From: Anaspis maculata
Taxonomy: Eukaryota; Arthropoda; Insecta; Coleoptera; Scraptiidae
Assembly: GCA_949128115.1 (NCBI GenBank)
Contig: OX421961.1
Span: 123,135,050 to 123,199,049, forward strand
Length of the DNA: 64,000 bases
Direction: 5' to 3'
The stretch's first letter is position 1; every line of letters begins with the position of its first letter. Below the pieces are notes generated by a model that did not search any database, was not told the origin of the DNA, and saw only the letters and a program-made list of their open reading frames with translations. Position numbers and translations under genes: made by a program. This document shows, one piece after another, positions 31,384 through 44,930 of this stretch.

Positions 31384-34300
31384 CAAAAGTGGTGACCGAT
31401 CGTTTCAAAAGTCACGTGGGTTGAAGCCTGGAGCACGTGGGTTGAAGCCTGAAGTCACGTGGGTTGAAGCCTGAACTTTTTGGATAACAATTGTGTCTTC
31501 AGTTTCTTGATATTTGTGTTCGTTCGTAAGATATTGGGTTTAGAACAAGTAGCTGCCAACTCAAAAAGTGGTGACCGATCGTTTGAAAAGTCACGTGGGT
31601 TGAAGCCTGAAGTCACGTGGGTTGAAGCCTGAAGTCACGTGGGTTAAAACCTGAACTTTTTGGATAACAATTGTGTCTTTTCTTCTATATTTGTTCGTTC
31701 GTCAGATAATGCGTTTGGAACAAGTAGCTGCCAACAACAAAAGTGGTAACCGATCGTTTTAAAAAACACGTGGGTTGAAGCCTGAAGTCACGTGGGTTGA
31801 AGCCTGAAGTCACGTGGGATGAAGCCTGAAGTCACGTGGGTTAAAACCTGAACTTTTTGGATAACAATTGTGTCTTTTCTTCTATATTTGTGTTCGTTCG
31901 TCAGATGTTGCGTTTGGAACAAGTAGCTGCCAACATCAAAAGTGGTGACCGATCGTTTTAAAAGTCACGTAGGTTGAAGCCTGAAGTCACGTGGGTTGAA
32001 GCCTGAAGTCACGTGGGTAAGAACCTGAACTTTTTGGATAACAATTGTGTCTTGAGTTTTTTGATATTTGTGTTCGTTCGTCAGATGTTGCGTTTGGAAC
32101 AAGTAGCTGTCAACTCCAAAAGTGGTGACCGATCGTTTTAAAAGTCACGTGAGTTGAAGCCTGAAGTCACGTGGGTTGAAGCCTGAAGTCACGTGGGTTG
32201 AAGCCTGAAGTCACGTGGGTTGAAACCTGAACTTTTTGGATAACAATTGTGTCTTTTCTTCTATATTTGTGTTCGTTCGTCAGATGTTGCGTTTGGAACA
32301 AGTAGCTGCCAACATCAAAAGTGGTGACCGATCGTTTTAAAAGTCACGTGGGTTGAAGTCTGAAGTCACGTGAGTTGGAGCCTGGAGTCACGTGATTTCA
32401 AACCTGAACATTTTGGATAACAATTGTGTCTTTTTTCCTATATTTGTGTTCGTTCGTCAGATGTTGCGTTTGGAACAAGTAGCTGCCAACTTCAAAAGTG
32501 GTGACCGATCGTTTCAAAAGTCACGTGAGTTGAAGCCTGGAGTCACGTGGGTTGAAGCCTGAAGTCACGTGGGTTGAAGCCTGAACTTTTTGGATAACAA
32601 TTGTGTCTCCAGTTTTTTGATATTTGTGTTCGTTCGTCAGATGTTGCGTTTGGAACAAGTAGCTGCCAACTCCAAAAGTGTTGACCGATCGTTTTAAAAG
32701 TCACGTGGGTTGAAGCCTGAAGTCACGTGGGTTGAAGTCTGAAGTCACGTGGGTTAAAACCTGAACTTTTTGGGTAACAATTGTGTCTTTTTTTCTATAT
32801 TTGTGTTCGTTCGTCAGATGTTGCGTTTGGAACAAGTGACTGCCAACTTCAAAAGTGGTTACCGATCGTTTCAAAAGTCACGTGGGTTGAAGCCTGGAGT
32901 CACGTGGGTTGAAGCCTGAAGTCACGTGGGTTGAAGCCTGAACTTTTTGGTTAACAATTGTGTCTTCATTTTTTTGATATTTGTGTTCGTTCGTCAAACG
33001 TTGCGTTTGGAACAAGTAGCTGCCAACTCCAAAAGTGGTGACCGATCGTTTTAAATGTCACGTGGGTTGAAGCCTGAAGTCACGTGGGTTGAAGCCTGGA
33101 GTCACGTGGGTTCAAACCTGAACTTTTTGGATAACAATTGTGTCTTTTTTTCTATATTTGTGTTCGTTCGTCAGATGTTGCGTTTGGAAAGAGTAGCTGC
33201 CAACTTCAAAAGTGGTGACCGATCGTTTTCAAAGTCACGTGGGTTGAAGCCTGGAGTCACGTGGGTTGAAACCTGAAGTCACGTGGGTTGAAGCCTGAAG
33301 TCACGTGGGTTAAAACCTGAACTTTTTGGATAACAATTGGGTCTTTTCTTCTATATTTGTGTTCGTTCGTCAGATGTAGCGTTTGGAACAAGTAGCTGCC
33401 AACATCAAAAGTGGTGACCGATCGTTTTAAAAGTCACGTGGGTTGAAGCCTGAAGTCACGTGGGTTGGAGCCTGGAGTCACGTGGGTTCAAACCTGAACT
33501 TTTTGAATAACAATTTCGTCATTTTTTTTTATATTTGTGTTCGTTCGTCAGAAGTTGCGTTTGGAACAAGTACCTGCCAACTCCAAAAGTGGTGACCGAT
33601 TGTTTCAAAAGTCACGTGGGTTGTTGTCTGAAGTCACGTGGGTTAAAACCTGAACTTTTTGGATAACAATTGTGTCTTTTTTTCTATATTTGTGTTCGTT
33701 CGTCAGATGTTGCGTTTGGAACAAGTAGCTGCCAACTTCAAAAGTGGTGACCGATCGTTTCAAAAGTCACGTGGGTTGAAGCCTGGAGTCACGTGGGTTG
33801 AAGCCTGAAGTCACGTGGGTTGAAGCCTGAACTTTTTGGATAACAATTGTGTCTTCAGTTTATTGATATTTGTGTTCGTTCGTAAGATATTGCGTTTAGA
33901 ACAAGTAGCTGCCAACTCCAAAAGTGGTGACCGATCGTTTTAAAAGTCACGTGGGTTGAAGCCTGGAGTCACGTGGGTTGAAGCCTGAAGTCACGTGGGT
34001 TGAAGCCTGAACTTTTTGGATAACAATTGTGTCTTCAGTTTATTGATATTTGTGTTCGTTCGTAAGATATTGCGTTTAGAACAAGTAGCTGCCAACTCCA
34101 AAAGTGGTGACCGATCGTTTCAAAAGTCACGTGGGTTGAAGCCTGGAGTCACGTGGGTTGAAGCCTGGAGTCACGTGGGTTGAAGCCTGAAGTCACGTGG
34201 GTTGAAGCCTGAACTTTTTGGATAACAATTGTGTCTTCAGTTTATTGATATTTGTGTTCGTTCGTCAGATGTTGCGTTTGGAACAAGTAGCTGCCAACTT

Positions 34301-37300
34301 CAAAAGTGGTGACCGATCGTTTCAAAAGTCACGTGGGTTGAAGCCTGGAGTCACGTGGGTTGAAGCCTGAAGTCACGTGGGTTGAAGCCTGAACTTTTTG
34401 GATAACAATTGTGTCTTCAGTTTATTGATATTTGTGTTCGTTCGTAAGATATTGCGTTTAGAACAAGTAGCTGCCAACTCCAAAAGTGGTGACCGATCGT
34501 TTTAAAAGTCACGTGGGTTGAAGCCTGAAGTCACGTGGGTTGAAGCCTGAAGTCACGTGAGTTAAAACCTGAACTTTTTGGATAACAATTGTGTCTTTTT
34601 TTCTATATTTGTGTTCGTTTGTCAGATGTTGCGTTTGGAACAAGTAGCTGCCAACTTCAAAAGTGGTTACCGATCGTTTTAAAAGTCACGTGGGTTGAAG
34701 CCTGAAGTCACGTGGGTTGAAGTCTGAAGTCACGTGGGTTAAAACCTGAACTTTTTGGGTAACAATTGTGTCTTTTTTTCTATATTTGTGTTCGTTCGTC
34801 AGATGTTGCGTTTGGAACAAGTGACTGCCAACTTCAAAAGTGGTTACCGATCGTTTCAAAAGTCACGTGGGTTGAAGCCTGGAGTCACGTGGGTTGAAGC
34901 CTGAAGTCACGTGGGTTGAAGCCTAAACTTTTTGGATAACAATTGTGTCTTCATTTTTTTGATATTTGTGTTCGTTCGTCAAACGTTGCGTTTGGAACAA
35001 GTAGCTGCCAACTCCAAAAGTGGTGACCGATCGTTTCAAAAGTCACGTGGGTTGAAGCCTGGAGCACGTGGGTTGAAGCCTGAAGTCACGTGGGTTGAAG
35101 CCTGAACTTTTTGGATAACAATTGTGTCTTCAGTTTCTTGATATTTGTGTTCGTTCGTAAGATATTGCGTTTAGAACAAGTAGCTGCCAACTCAAAAAGT
35201 GGTGACCGATCGTTTGAAAAGTCACGTGGGTTGAAGCCTGAAGTCACGTGGGTTGAAGCCTGAAGTCACGTGGGTTAAAACCTGAACTTTTTGGATAACA
35301 ATTGTGTCTTTTCTTCTATATTTGTTCGTTCGTCAGATAATGCGTTTGGAACAAGTAGCTGCCAACAACAAAAGTGGTAACCGATCGTTTTAAAAAACAC
35401 GTGGGTTGAAGCCTGAAGTCACGTGGGTTGAAGCCTGAAGTCACGTGGGATGAAGCCTGAAGTCACGTGGGTTAAAACCTGAACTTTTTGGATAACAATT
35501 GTGTCTTTTCTTCTATATTTGTGTTCGTTCGTCAGATGTTGCGTTTGGAACAAGTAGCTGCCAACATCAAAAGTGGTGACCGATCGTTTTAAAAGTCACG
35601 TAGGTTGAAGCCTGAAGTCACGTGGGTTGAAGCCTGAAGTCACGTGGGTAAGAACCTGAACTTTTTGGATAACAATTGTGTCTTGAGTTTTTTGATATTT
35701 GTGTTCGTTCGTCAGATGTTGCGTTTGGAACAAGTAGCTGTCAACTCCAAAAGTGGTGACCGATCGTTTTAAAAGTCACGTGAGTTGAAGCCTGAAGTCA
35801 CGTGGGTTGAAGCCTGAAGTCACGTGGGTTGAAGCCTGAAGTCACGTGGGTTGAAACCTGAACTTTTTGGATAACAATTGTGTCTTTTCTTCTATATTTG
35901 TGTTCGTTCGTCAGATGTTGCGTTTGGAACAAGTAGCTGCCAACATCAAAAGTGGTGACCGATCGTTTTAAAAGTCACGTGGGTTGAAGTCTGAAGTCAC
36001 GTGAGTTGGAGCCTGGAGTCACGTGATTTCAAACCTGAACATTTTGGATAACAATTGTGTCTTTTTTCCTATATTTGTGTTCGTTCGTCAGATGTTGCGT
36101 TTGGAACAAGTAGCTGCCAACTTCAAAAGTGGTGACCGATCGTTTCAAAAGTCACGTGAGTTGAAGCCTGGAGTCACGTGGGTTGAAGCCTGAAGTCACG
36201 TGGGTTGAAGCCTGAACTTTTTGGATAACAATTGTGTCTCCAGTTTTTTGATATTTGTGTTCGTTCGTCAGATGTTGCGTTTGGAACAAGTAGCTGCCAA
36301 CTCCAAAAGTGTTGACCGATCGTTTTAAAAGTCACGTGGGTTGAAGCCTGAAGTCACGTGGGTTGAAGTCTGAAGTCACGTGGGTTAAAACCTGAACTTT
36401 TTGGGTAACAATTGTGTCTTTTTTTCTATATTTGTGTTCGTTCGTCAGATGTTGCGTTTGGAACAAGTGACTGCCAACTTCAAAAGTGGTTACCGATCGT
36501 TTCAAAAGTCACGTGGGTTGAAGCCTGGAGTCACGTGGGTTGAAGCCTGAAGTCACGTGGGTTGAAGCCTGAACTTTTTGGTTAACAATTGTGTCTTCAT
36601 TTTTTTGATATTTGTGTTCGTTCGTCAAACGTTGCGTTTGGAACAAGTAGCTGCCAACTCCAAAAGTGGTGACCGATCGTTTTAAATGTCACGTGGGTTG
36701 AAGCCTGAAGTCACGTGGGTTGAAGCCTGGAGTCACGTGGGTTCAAACCTGAACTTTTTGGATAACAATTGTGTCTTTTTTTCTATATTTGTGTTCGTTC
36801 GTCAGATGTTGCGTTTGGAAAGAGTAGCTGCCAACTTCAAAAGTGGTGACCGATCGTTTTCAAAGTCACGTGGGTTGAAGCCTGGAGTCACGTGGGTTGA
36901 AACCTGAAGTCACGTGGGTTGAAGCCTGAAGTCACGTGGGTTAAAACCTGAACTTTTTGGATAACAATTGGGTCTTTTCTTCTATATTTGTGTTCGTTCG
37001 TCAGATGTAGCGTTTGGAACAAGTAGCTGCCAACATCAAAAGTGGTGACCGATCGTTTTAAAAGTCACGTGGGTTGAAGCCTGAAGTCACGTGGGTTGGA
37101 GCCTGGAGTCACGTGGGTTCAAACCTGAACTTTTTGAATAACAATTTCGTCATTTTTTTTTATATTTGTGTTCGTTCGTCAGAAGTTGCGTTTGGAACAA
37201 GTACCTGCCAACTCCAAAAGTGGTGACCGATTGTTTCAAAAGTCACGTGGGTTGTTGTCTGAAGTCACGTGGGTTAAAACCTGAACTTTTTGGATAACAA

Positions 37301-38660
37301 TTGTGTCTTTTTTTCTATATTTGTGTTCGTTCGTCAGATGTTGCGTTTGGAACAAGTAGCTGCCAACTTCAAAAGTGGTGACCGATCGTTTCAAAAGTCA
37401 CGTGGGTTGAAGCCTGGAGTCACGTGGGTTGAAGCCTGAAGTCACGTGGGTTGAAGCCTGAACTTTTTGGATAACAATTGTGTCTTCAGTTTATTGATAT
37501 TTGTGTTCGTTCGTAAGATATTGCGTTTAGAACAAGTAGCTGCCAACTCCAAAAGTGGTGACCGATCGTTTTAAAAGTCACGTGGGTTGAAGCCTGGAGT
37601 CACGTGGGTTGAAGCCTGAAGTCACGTGGGTTGAAGCCTGAACTTTTTGGATAACAATTGTGTCTTCAGTTTATTGATATTTGTGTTCGTTCGTAAGATA
37701 TTGCGTTTAGAACAAGTAGCTGCCAACTCCAAAAGTGGTGACCGATCGTTTCAAAAGTCACGTGGGTTGAAGCCTGGAGTCACGTGGGTTGAAGCCTGGA
37801 GTCACGTGGGTTGAAGCCTGAAGTCACGTGGGTTGAAGCCTGAACTTTTTGGATAACAATTGTGTCTTCAGTTTATTGATATTTGTGTTCGTTCGTCAGA
37901 TGTTGCGTTTGGAACAAGTAGCTGCCAACTTCAAAAGTGGTGACCGATCGTTTCAAAAGTCACGTGGGTTGAAGCCTGGAGTCACGTGGGTTGAAGCCTG
38001 AAGTCACGTGGGTTGAAGCCTGAACTTTTTGGATAACAATTGTGTCTTCAGTTTATTGATATTTGTGTTCGTTCGTAAGATATTGCGTTTAGAACAAGTA
38101 GCTGCCAACTCCAAAAGTGGTGACCGATCGTTTTAAAAGTCACGTGGGTTGAAGCCTGAAGTCACGTGGGTTGAAGCCTGAAGTCACGTGAGTTAAAACC
38201 TGAACTTTTTGGATAACAATTGTGTCTTTTTTTCTATATTTGTGTTCGTTTGTCAGATGTTGCGTTTGGAACAAGTAGCTGCCAACTTCAAAAGTGGTTA
38301 CCGATCGTTTTAAAAGTCACGTGGGTTGAAGCCTGAAGTCACGTGGGTTGAAGTCTGAAGTCACGTGGGTTAAAACCTGAACTTTTTGGGTAACAATTGT
38401 GTCTTTTTTTCTATATTTGTGTTCGTTCGTCAGATGTTGCGTTTGGAACAAGTGACTGCCAACTTCAAAAGTGGTTACCGATCGTTTCAAAAGTCACGTG
38501 GGTTGAAGCCTGGAGTCACGTGGGTTGAAGCCTGAAGTCACGTGGGTTGAAGCCTAAACTTTTTGGATAACAATTGTGTCTTCATTTTTTTGATATTTGT
38601 GTTCGTTCGTCAAACGTTGCGTTTGGAACAAGTAGCTGCCAACTCCAAAAGTGGTGACCG
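31384..38660 (+). repeat. Tandem duplication of a 3631-bp satellite block
   Basis: Rare variants recur 3631 bp apart: AGTTTCTTG at 31501 and 35132, CAGATAATGCG near 31704 and 35335, and GCCTGGAGCACGTGGG near 31426 and 35057. One difference noticed is ATTGGGTTTAGA against ATTGCGTTTAGA. Copy 1 is about 31384-35014 and copy 2 about 35015-38645. A partial third copy of the interior follows to about 39120, starting 1985 bp after its equivalent in copy 2. Confidence 0.85.
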
Positions 38661-41600
38661 ATCGTTTTAAATGTCACGTGGGTTGAAGCCTGAAGTCACG
38701 TGGGTTGAAGCCTGGAGTCACGTGGGTTCAAACCTGAACTTTTTGGATAACAATTGTGTCTTTTTTTCTATATTTGTGTTCGTTCGTCAGATGTTGCGTT
38801 TGGAAAGAGTAGCTGCCAACTTCAAAAGTGGTGACCGATCGTTTTCAAAGTCACGTGGGTTGAAGCCTGGAGGCACGTGGGTTGAAGCCTGAAGTCACGT
38901 GGGTTGAAGCCTGAAGTCACGTGGGTTAAAACCTGAACTTTTTGGATAACAATTGGGTCTTTTCTTCTATATTTGTGTTCGTTCGTCAGATGTTGCGTTT
39001 GGAACAAGTAGCTGCCAACATCAAAAGTGGTGACCGATCGTTTTAAAAGTCACGTGGGTTGAAGCCTGAAGTCACGTGGGTTGGAGCCTGGAGTCACGTG
39101 GGTTCAAACCTGAACTTTTTGAATAACAATTCCGTCATTTTTTTTTATATTTGTGTTCGTTCGTCAGAAGTTGCGTTTGGAACAAGTACCTGCCAACTCC
39201 AAAAGTGGTGACCGATTGTTTCAAAAGTCACGTGGGTTGATGTCTGGAGTCACGTGGGTTAAAACCTGAACTTTTTGGATAACAATTGTGTCTTTTTTTC
39301 TATATTTGTGTTCGTTCGTCAGATGTTGCGTTTGGAACAAGTAGCTGCCAACTTCAAAAGTGGTGACCGATCGTTTCAAAAATCACGTGGGTTGAAGCCT
39401 GGAGTCACGTGGGTTGAAGCCTGAAGTCACGTGGGTTGAAGCCTGAACTTTTTGGATAACAATTGTGTCTTCAGTTTATTGATATTTGTGTTCGTTCGTA
39501 AGATATTGCGTTTAGAACAAGTAGCTGCCAACTCCAAAAGTGGTGACCGATCGTTTTAAAAGTCACGTGGGTTGAAGCCTGAAGTCACGTGGGTTGAAGC
39601 CTGAAGTTTTTGGACAACAATTGTGTCTTCAGTTTTTTGATATTTGTGTTCGTTCGTCAGATGTTGCGTTTGGAACAAGTAGCTGCCAACTTCAAAAGTG
39701 GTGACCGATCGTTTCAAAAGTCACGTGGGTTGAAGCCTGGAGTCACGTGGGTTGAAGCCTGAAGTCACGTGAGTTGAAGCCGGAAGTCACGTGGGTTAAA
39801 ACCTGAAGTCACGTGGGTTAAAACCTGAACTTTTTGGATAACAATTGTGTCTTTTCTTCTATATTTGTGTTCGTTCGTCAGATGTTGCGTTTGAAACAAG
39901 TAGCTGCCAACATCAAAAGTGGTGACCGATCGTTTCAAAAGTCACGTGGGTTGAAGCCTGAAGTCACGTGGGTTGGAGCCTGGAGTCACGTGGGTTCAAA
40001 CCTTAACTTTTTGAATAACAATTTCGACATTTTTTTTTTGATATTTGTGTTCGTTCGTCAGATGTTGCGTTTGGAACAAGTAGCTGCCAACATCAAAAGT
40101 GGTGACCGATCGTTTTAAAAGTCACGTAGGTTGAAGCCTGAAGTCACGTGGGTTGAAGCCTGAAGTCACGTGGATAAGAACCTGAACTTTTTGGATAACA
40201 ATTGTGTCTTGAGTTTTTTTGATATTTGTGTTCGTTCGTCAGATGTTGCGTTTGGAACAAGTAGCTGTCAACTCCAAAAGTGGTGACCGATCGTTTTGAA
40301 AGTCACGTGGGTTGAAGCCTGAAGTCACGTGGGTTGAAGCCTGAAGTCACGTGGGTTGAAACCTGAACTTTTTGGATAACAATTTTGTCTTTTCTCCTAT
40401 ATTTGTGTTCGTTAGTCAGATGTTGCGTTTGGAACAAGTAGCTGCCAACATCAAAAGTGGTGACAGATCGTTTTAAAAGTCACGTGGGTTGAAGCCTGAA
40501 GTCACGTGGGTTGAAGTCTGAAGTCACGTGGGTTAAAACCTGAACTTTTTGGGTAACAATCGTGTCTTTTTTTCTATATTTGTGTTCGTTCGTCAGATGT
40601 TGCGTTTGGAACAAGTAGCTGCCAACTTCAAAAGTGGTGACCGATCGTTTCAAAACTCACGTGGGTTGAAGCCTGGAGTCACGTGGGTTGAAGCCTGAAG
40701 TCACGTGGGTTGGAGCCTGGAGTCACGTGGGTTCAAACCTGAACTTTTTGGATAACAATTGTGTCTTTTTTTCTATATTTGTGTTCGTTCGTCGGATGTT
40801 GCGTTTGGAAAGAGTAGCTGCCAACTTCAAAAGTGGTGACCGATCGTTTTCAAAGTCACGTGGGTTGAAGCCTGAAGTCACGTGGGTTGAAGCCTGAAGT
40901 CACGTGGGTTAAAACCTGAACTTTTTTGATAACAATTGTGTCTTTTCTTCTATTATTTGTGTTCGTTCGTCAGATGTTGCGTTTGAAACAAGTAGCTGCC
41001 AACATCAAAAGTGGTGACCGATCGTTTTAAAAGTCACGTGGGTTGAAGCCTTAGGTCACGTGGGTTGAAGCCTGAAATCACGTGGGTTGAAGCCTGAAGT
41101 CACGTGGGTTGAAACCTGAACTTTTTGGATAACAATTGTGTCTTTTCTTCTATATTTGTGTTCGTTCGTCAGATGTTGCGTTTGGAACAAGTAGCTGCCA
41201 ACGTCAAAAGTGGTGAACGATCGTTCCAAAAGTCACGTGTGTTGGAGCCTGGAGTCACGTGGGTTCAAACCTGAACTTTTTGGATAACAATTGTGTCTTT
41301 TTTTCTATATTTGGGTTCGTTCGTCAGATGTTGCGTTTGGAAAGGGTAGCTGCCAACTTCAAAAGTTGTGACCGATCGTTTTCAAAGTCACGTGGGTTGA
41401 AGCCTGAAGTCACGTGGGTTGAAGCCTGAAGTCACGTGGGTTAAAACCTGAACTTTTTGGATAACAATTGTGTCTTTTCTTCTATATTTGTGTTCGTTCG
41501 TCAGATGTTGCGTTTGGAACAAGTAGCTGCCAACTCCAAAAGTGGTGACCGATCGTTTCAAAAGTCACGTGGGTTGGAGCCTGAAGTCACGTGGGTTGAA

Positions 41601-44600
41601 GCCTGAAGTCACGTGGGTTGAAGTCTGGAGTCACGTGGGTTAAAACCTGAACTTTTTGGATAACAATTGTGTCTTTACTTCTATATTTGTGTTCGTTCGT
41701 CAGATGTTGCGTTTGGAACAAGTAGCTGCCAACATCAAAAGTGGTGACCGATCGTTTTAAAAGTCACGTGGGTTGAAGCCTGAAGTCACGTGGGTTGGAG
41801 CCTGGAGTCACGTGAGTTCAAACCTGAGTTTTTTGGATAACAATTGTGTCTTTTTTTTATATTTGTGTTCGTTCGTCAGATGTTGCGTTTGGAAAGAGTA
41901 GCTGCCAACTTTAAAAGTGGTGACCGATCGTTTTCAAAGTCACGTGGGTTGAAGCCTGAGGTCACGTGGGTTGAAGCCTGAAGTCACGTGGGTTGAAACC
42001 TGAACTTTTTGGATAACAATTGTGTCTTTTCTTCTATATTTGTGTTCGTTCGTCAGATGTTGCGTTTGGGACAAGTAGCTGCCAACATCAAAAGTGGTGA
42101 CCGATCGTTTTAAAAGTCACGTGAGTTGAAGCCTAAAGTCACGTGGGTTGGAGCCTGGAGTCACGTGGGTTCAAACCTGAACTTTTTGGATAACAATTGT
42201 GTCTTTTTTTCTATATTTGTGTTCGTTCGTCAGATGTTGCGTTTGGAACAAGTAGCTGCCAACTTCGAAAGTGGTGACCGATCGTTTCAAAAGTCACGTG
42301 AGTTGGAGCCTGGAGTCACGTGGGTTCAAACCTGAACTTTTTGGATAACAGTTTCGTCATTTTTTTTTGATATTTGTGTTCGTTCGTCAGATGATGCGTT
42401 TGGAACAAGTAGCTGCAAACTCCAGAAGTGGTGACCGATCGTTTTAAAAGTCACGTGGGTTGAAGCCTGGAGTCACGTGGGTTGAAGCCTGAAGTCACGT
42501 GAGTTGAAGCCTGAAGTCACGTGGGTTTAATCCTGAAATTTTTGGATAACAATTGTGTCTTTTCTTCTATATTTGTGTTCGTTCGTCAGATGTTGCGTTT
42601 GGAACAAGTAGCTGCCAACTTCGAAAGTGGTGACCGATCGTTTCAAAAGTCACGTGGGTTGAAGCCTGGAGTCACGTGGGTTGAAGCCTGAAGTCACGTG
42701 GGTTGGAGCCTGGAGTCACGTGGGTTCAAACCTGAACTTTTTGGGAGACAATTTCGTCATTTTTTTTTTGATATTTGTGTTCGTTCGTCAGATGATGCGT
42801 TTGGAACAAGTAGCTGCCAACTCCAAAAGTGGTGACCGATCATTTTAAAAGTCACGTGGGTTGAAGCCTGGAGTCACGTGGGCTAAAACCTGAACTTTTT
42901 GAATAACAATCGTTTCTTGTTTTCTATATTTGTGTTCGTTCGTCAGATGTTGCGTTTGGAACAAGTAGCTGCCAACTTCAAAAGTGGTGACCGATCGTTT
43001 CAAAAGTCACGTGAGTTGAAGCCTAGAGTCACGTGGGTTGAAGCCTGAAGTCACGTGGGTTGAAGCCTGAATTTTTTGTATAACATTTGTGTCTCCAGTT
43101 TTTTGATATTTGTGTTCGTTCGTCAGATGTTGCGTTTGGAACAAGTAGCTGCCAACTTCAAAAGTCGTGACCGATCGTTTCAAAAGTCACGTGAGTTGAA
43201 GCCTGGAGTCACGTGGGTTGAAGCCTGAAGTCACGTGAGTTAAAGCCTGAAGTCACGTGGGTTTAAACCCGAACTTTTTGGATAACAATTGTGTCTTTTC
43301 TTCTATATTTGTGTTCGTTCGTCAGATGTTGCGTTTGGAACAAGTAGCTGCCAACATCAAAAGTGGTGACCGATCGTTTTAAAAGTCACGTGGGTTGAAG
43401 CCTGAAGTCACGTGGGTTGAAGCCTGGAGTCACGTGGGTTAAAACCTGAATTTTTTGGATAACAATTGTGTCTTTACTTCTATATTTGTGTTCGTTCGTC
43501 GGATGTTGCGTTTGGAACAAGTAGCTGCCAACATCAAAAGTGGTGACCGATCGTTTTAAAAGTCACGTGGGTTGAAGCCTGAAGGCACGTGGGTTGGAGC
43601 CTGGAGTCACGTGGGTTCAAACCTGAACTTTTTGGATGATAATTTCGTCATTTTTTTTTTGATATTTGTGTTCGTTCGTCAGATGATGCGTTTGGAACAA
43701 GTAGCTGTCAACTCCAAAAGTGGTGACCGATTGTTTTAAAAGTCACGTGGGTTGAAGCCTGGAGTCACGTGGGTTAAAACCTGAACTTTTTGAATAACAA
43801 TTGTGTCTTTTTCTCTATATTTGTGTTCGTTCGTCAGATGTTGCGTTTGGAACAAGTAGCTGCCAACTTCAAAAGTGGTGACCGATCGTTTCAAAAGTCA
43901 CGTGAGTTGAAGCCTGGAGTCACGTGGGTTGAAGCCTGAAGTCACGTGGGTTGAAGCCTGAACTTTTTGGATAACAATTGTGTCTCCAGTTTTTTGATAT
44001 TTGTGTTCGTTCGTCAGATGTTGCGTTTGGAACAAGTAGCTGCCAACTTCAAAAGTGGTGACCGATCGATTCAAAAGTCACGTGAGTTGAAGCCTGGAGT
44101 CACGTGGGTTGAAGCCTGAAGTCACGTGAGTTGAAGCCTCAAGTCACGTGGGTTTAAACCCGAACTTTTTGGATAACAATTGTGTCTTTTCTTCTATATT
44201 TGTGTTCGTTCGTCAGATGTTGCGTTTGGAACAAGTAGCTGCCAACATCAAAAGTGGTGACCGATCGTTTTAAAATTCACGTGGGTTGAAGCCTGAAGTC
44301 ACGTGGGTTGAAGCCTGGAGTCACGTGGGTTGAAGCCTGGAGTCACGTGGGTTAAAACCCGAACTTTTTGGATAACAATTGTGTCTTTACTTCTATATTT
44401 GTGTTCGTTCGTCGGATGTTGCGTTTGGAACAAGTAGCTGCCAACATCAAAAGTTGTGACCGATCGTTTTAAAAGTCACGTGGGTTGAAGCCTGAAGGCA
44501 CGTGGGTTGGAGCCTGGAGTCACGTGAGTTCAAACCTGAACTTTTTGGATAACAATTGTGTCTTTTTTTCTATTATTGTGTTCGTTCGTCAGATGTTGCG

Positions 44601-44748
44601 TTTGGAACAAGTAGCTGCCAACTTCAAAAGTGGTGACCGATCGTTTCAAAAGTCACGTGGGTTGAAGCCTGGAGTCACGTGGGTTGAAGCCTGAAGTCAC
44701 GTGGGTTGAAGCCTGAATTTTTTGGATAACAATTGTGTCTTCAGTTTT

Positions 44749-44898
44749 ACTTTCCCGGCCCACCCACGAACACGGAGGGAAAGTATTGTAATCGTGCAGA
44801 AAAAAAGTTTTGAGATTTCACCGGATATATCCGTTTTGAGGTCCTCCAAGACGATTAAGACCATTTTCAGAATGATGTCTGTCTGTGTGTGTGTGTGT

Positions 44899-44930
<32 letters not shown>

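Larger units (their letters stand above)
29573..44748 (+). repeat. E-box satellite array, left segment
   Basis: Continuous tandem units have a conserved block of about 118 bp (core words TTTGTGTTCGTTCGTCAG, ATGTTGCGTTTGGAACAAGT, AGCTGCCAAC and GTGACCGATCGTTT). It is followed by 2-4 copies of a 22-bp cassette with GTCACGTGGGTTGAAGCC, and the next unit starts with AACCTGAACTTTTTGGATAA. Unit length is about 155-200 bp depending on cassette number; 178-179 bp with three. Linker variants (TTTTTTTCTATATT, TTCAGTTTTTTGATATT, TTTTCTTCTATATT, CGTCATTTTTTTT) define subfamilies. The first unit starts directly after the TA of the palindromic element at 29572. Frames open through several units are by-products of the repeats. 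Confidence 0.97.
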
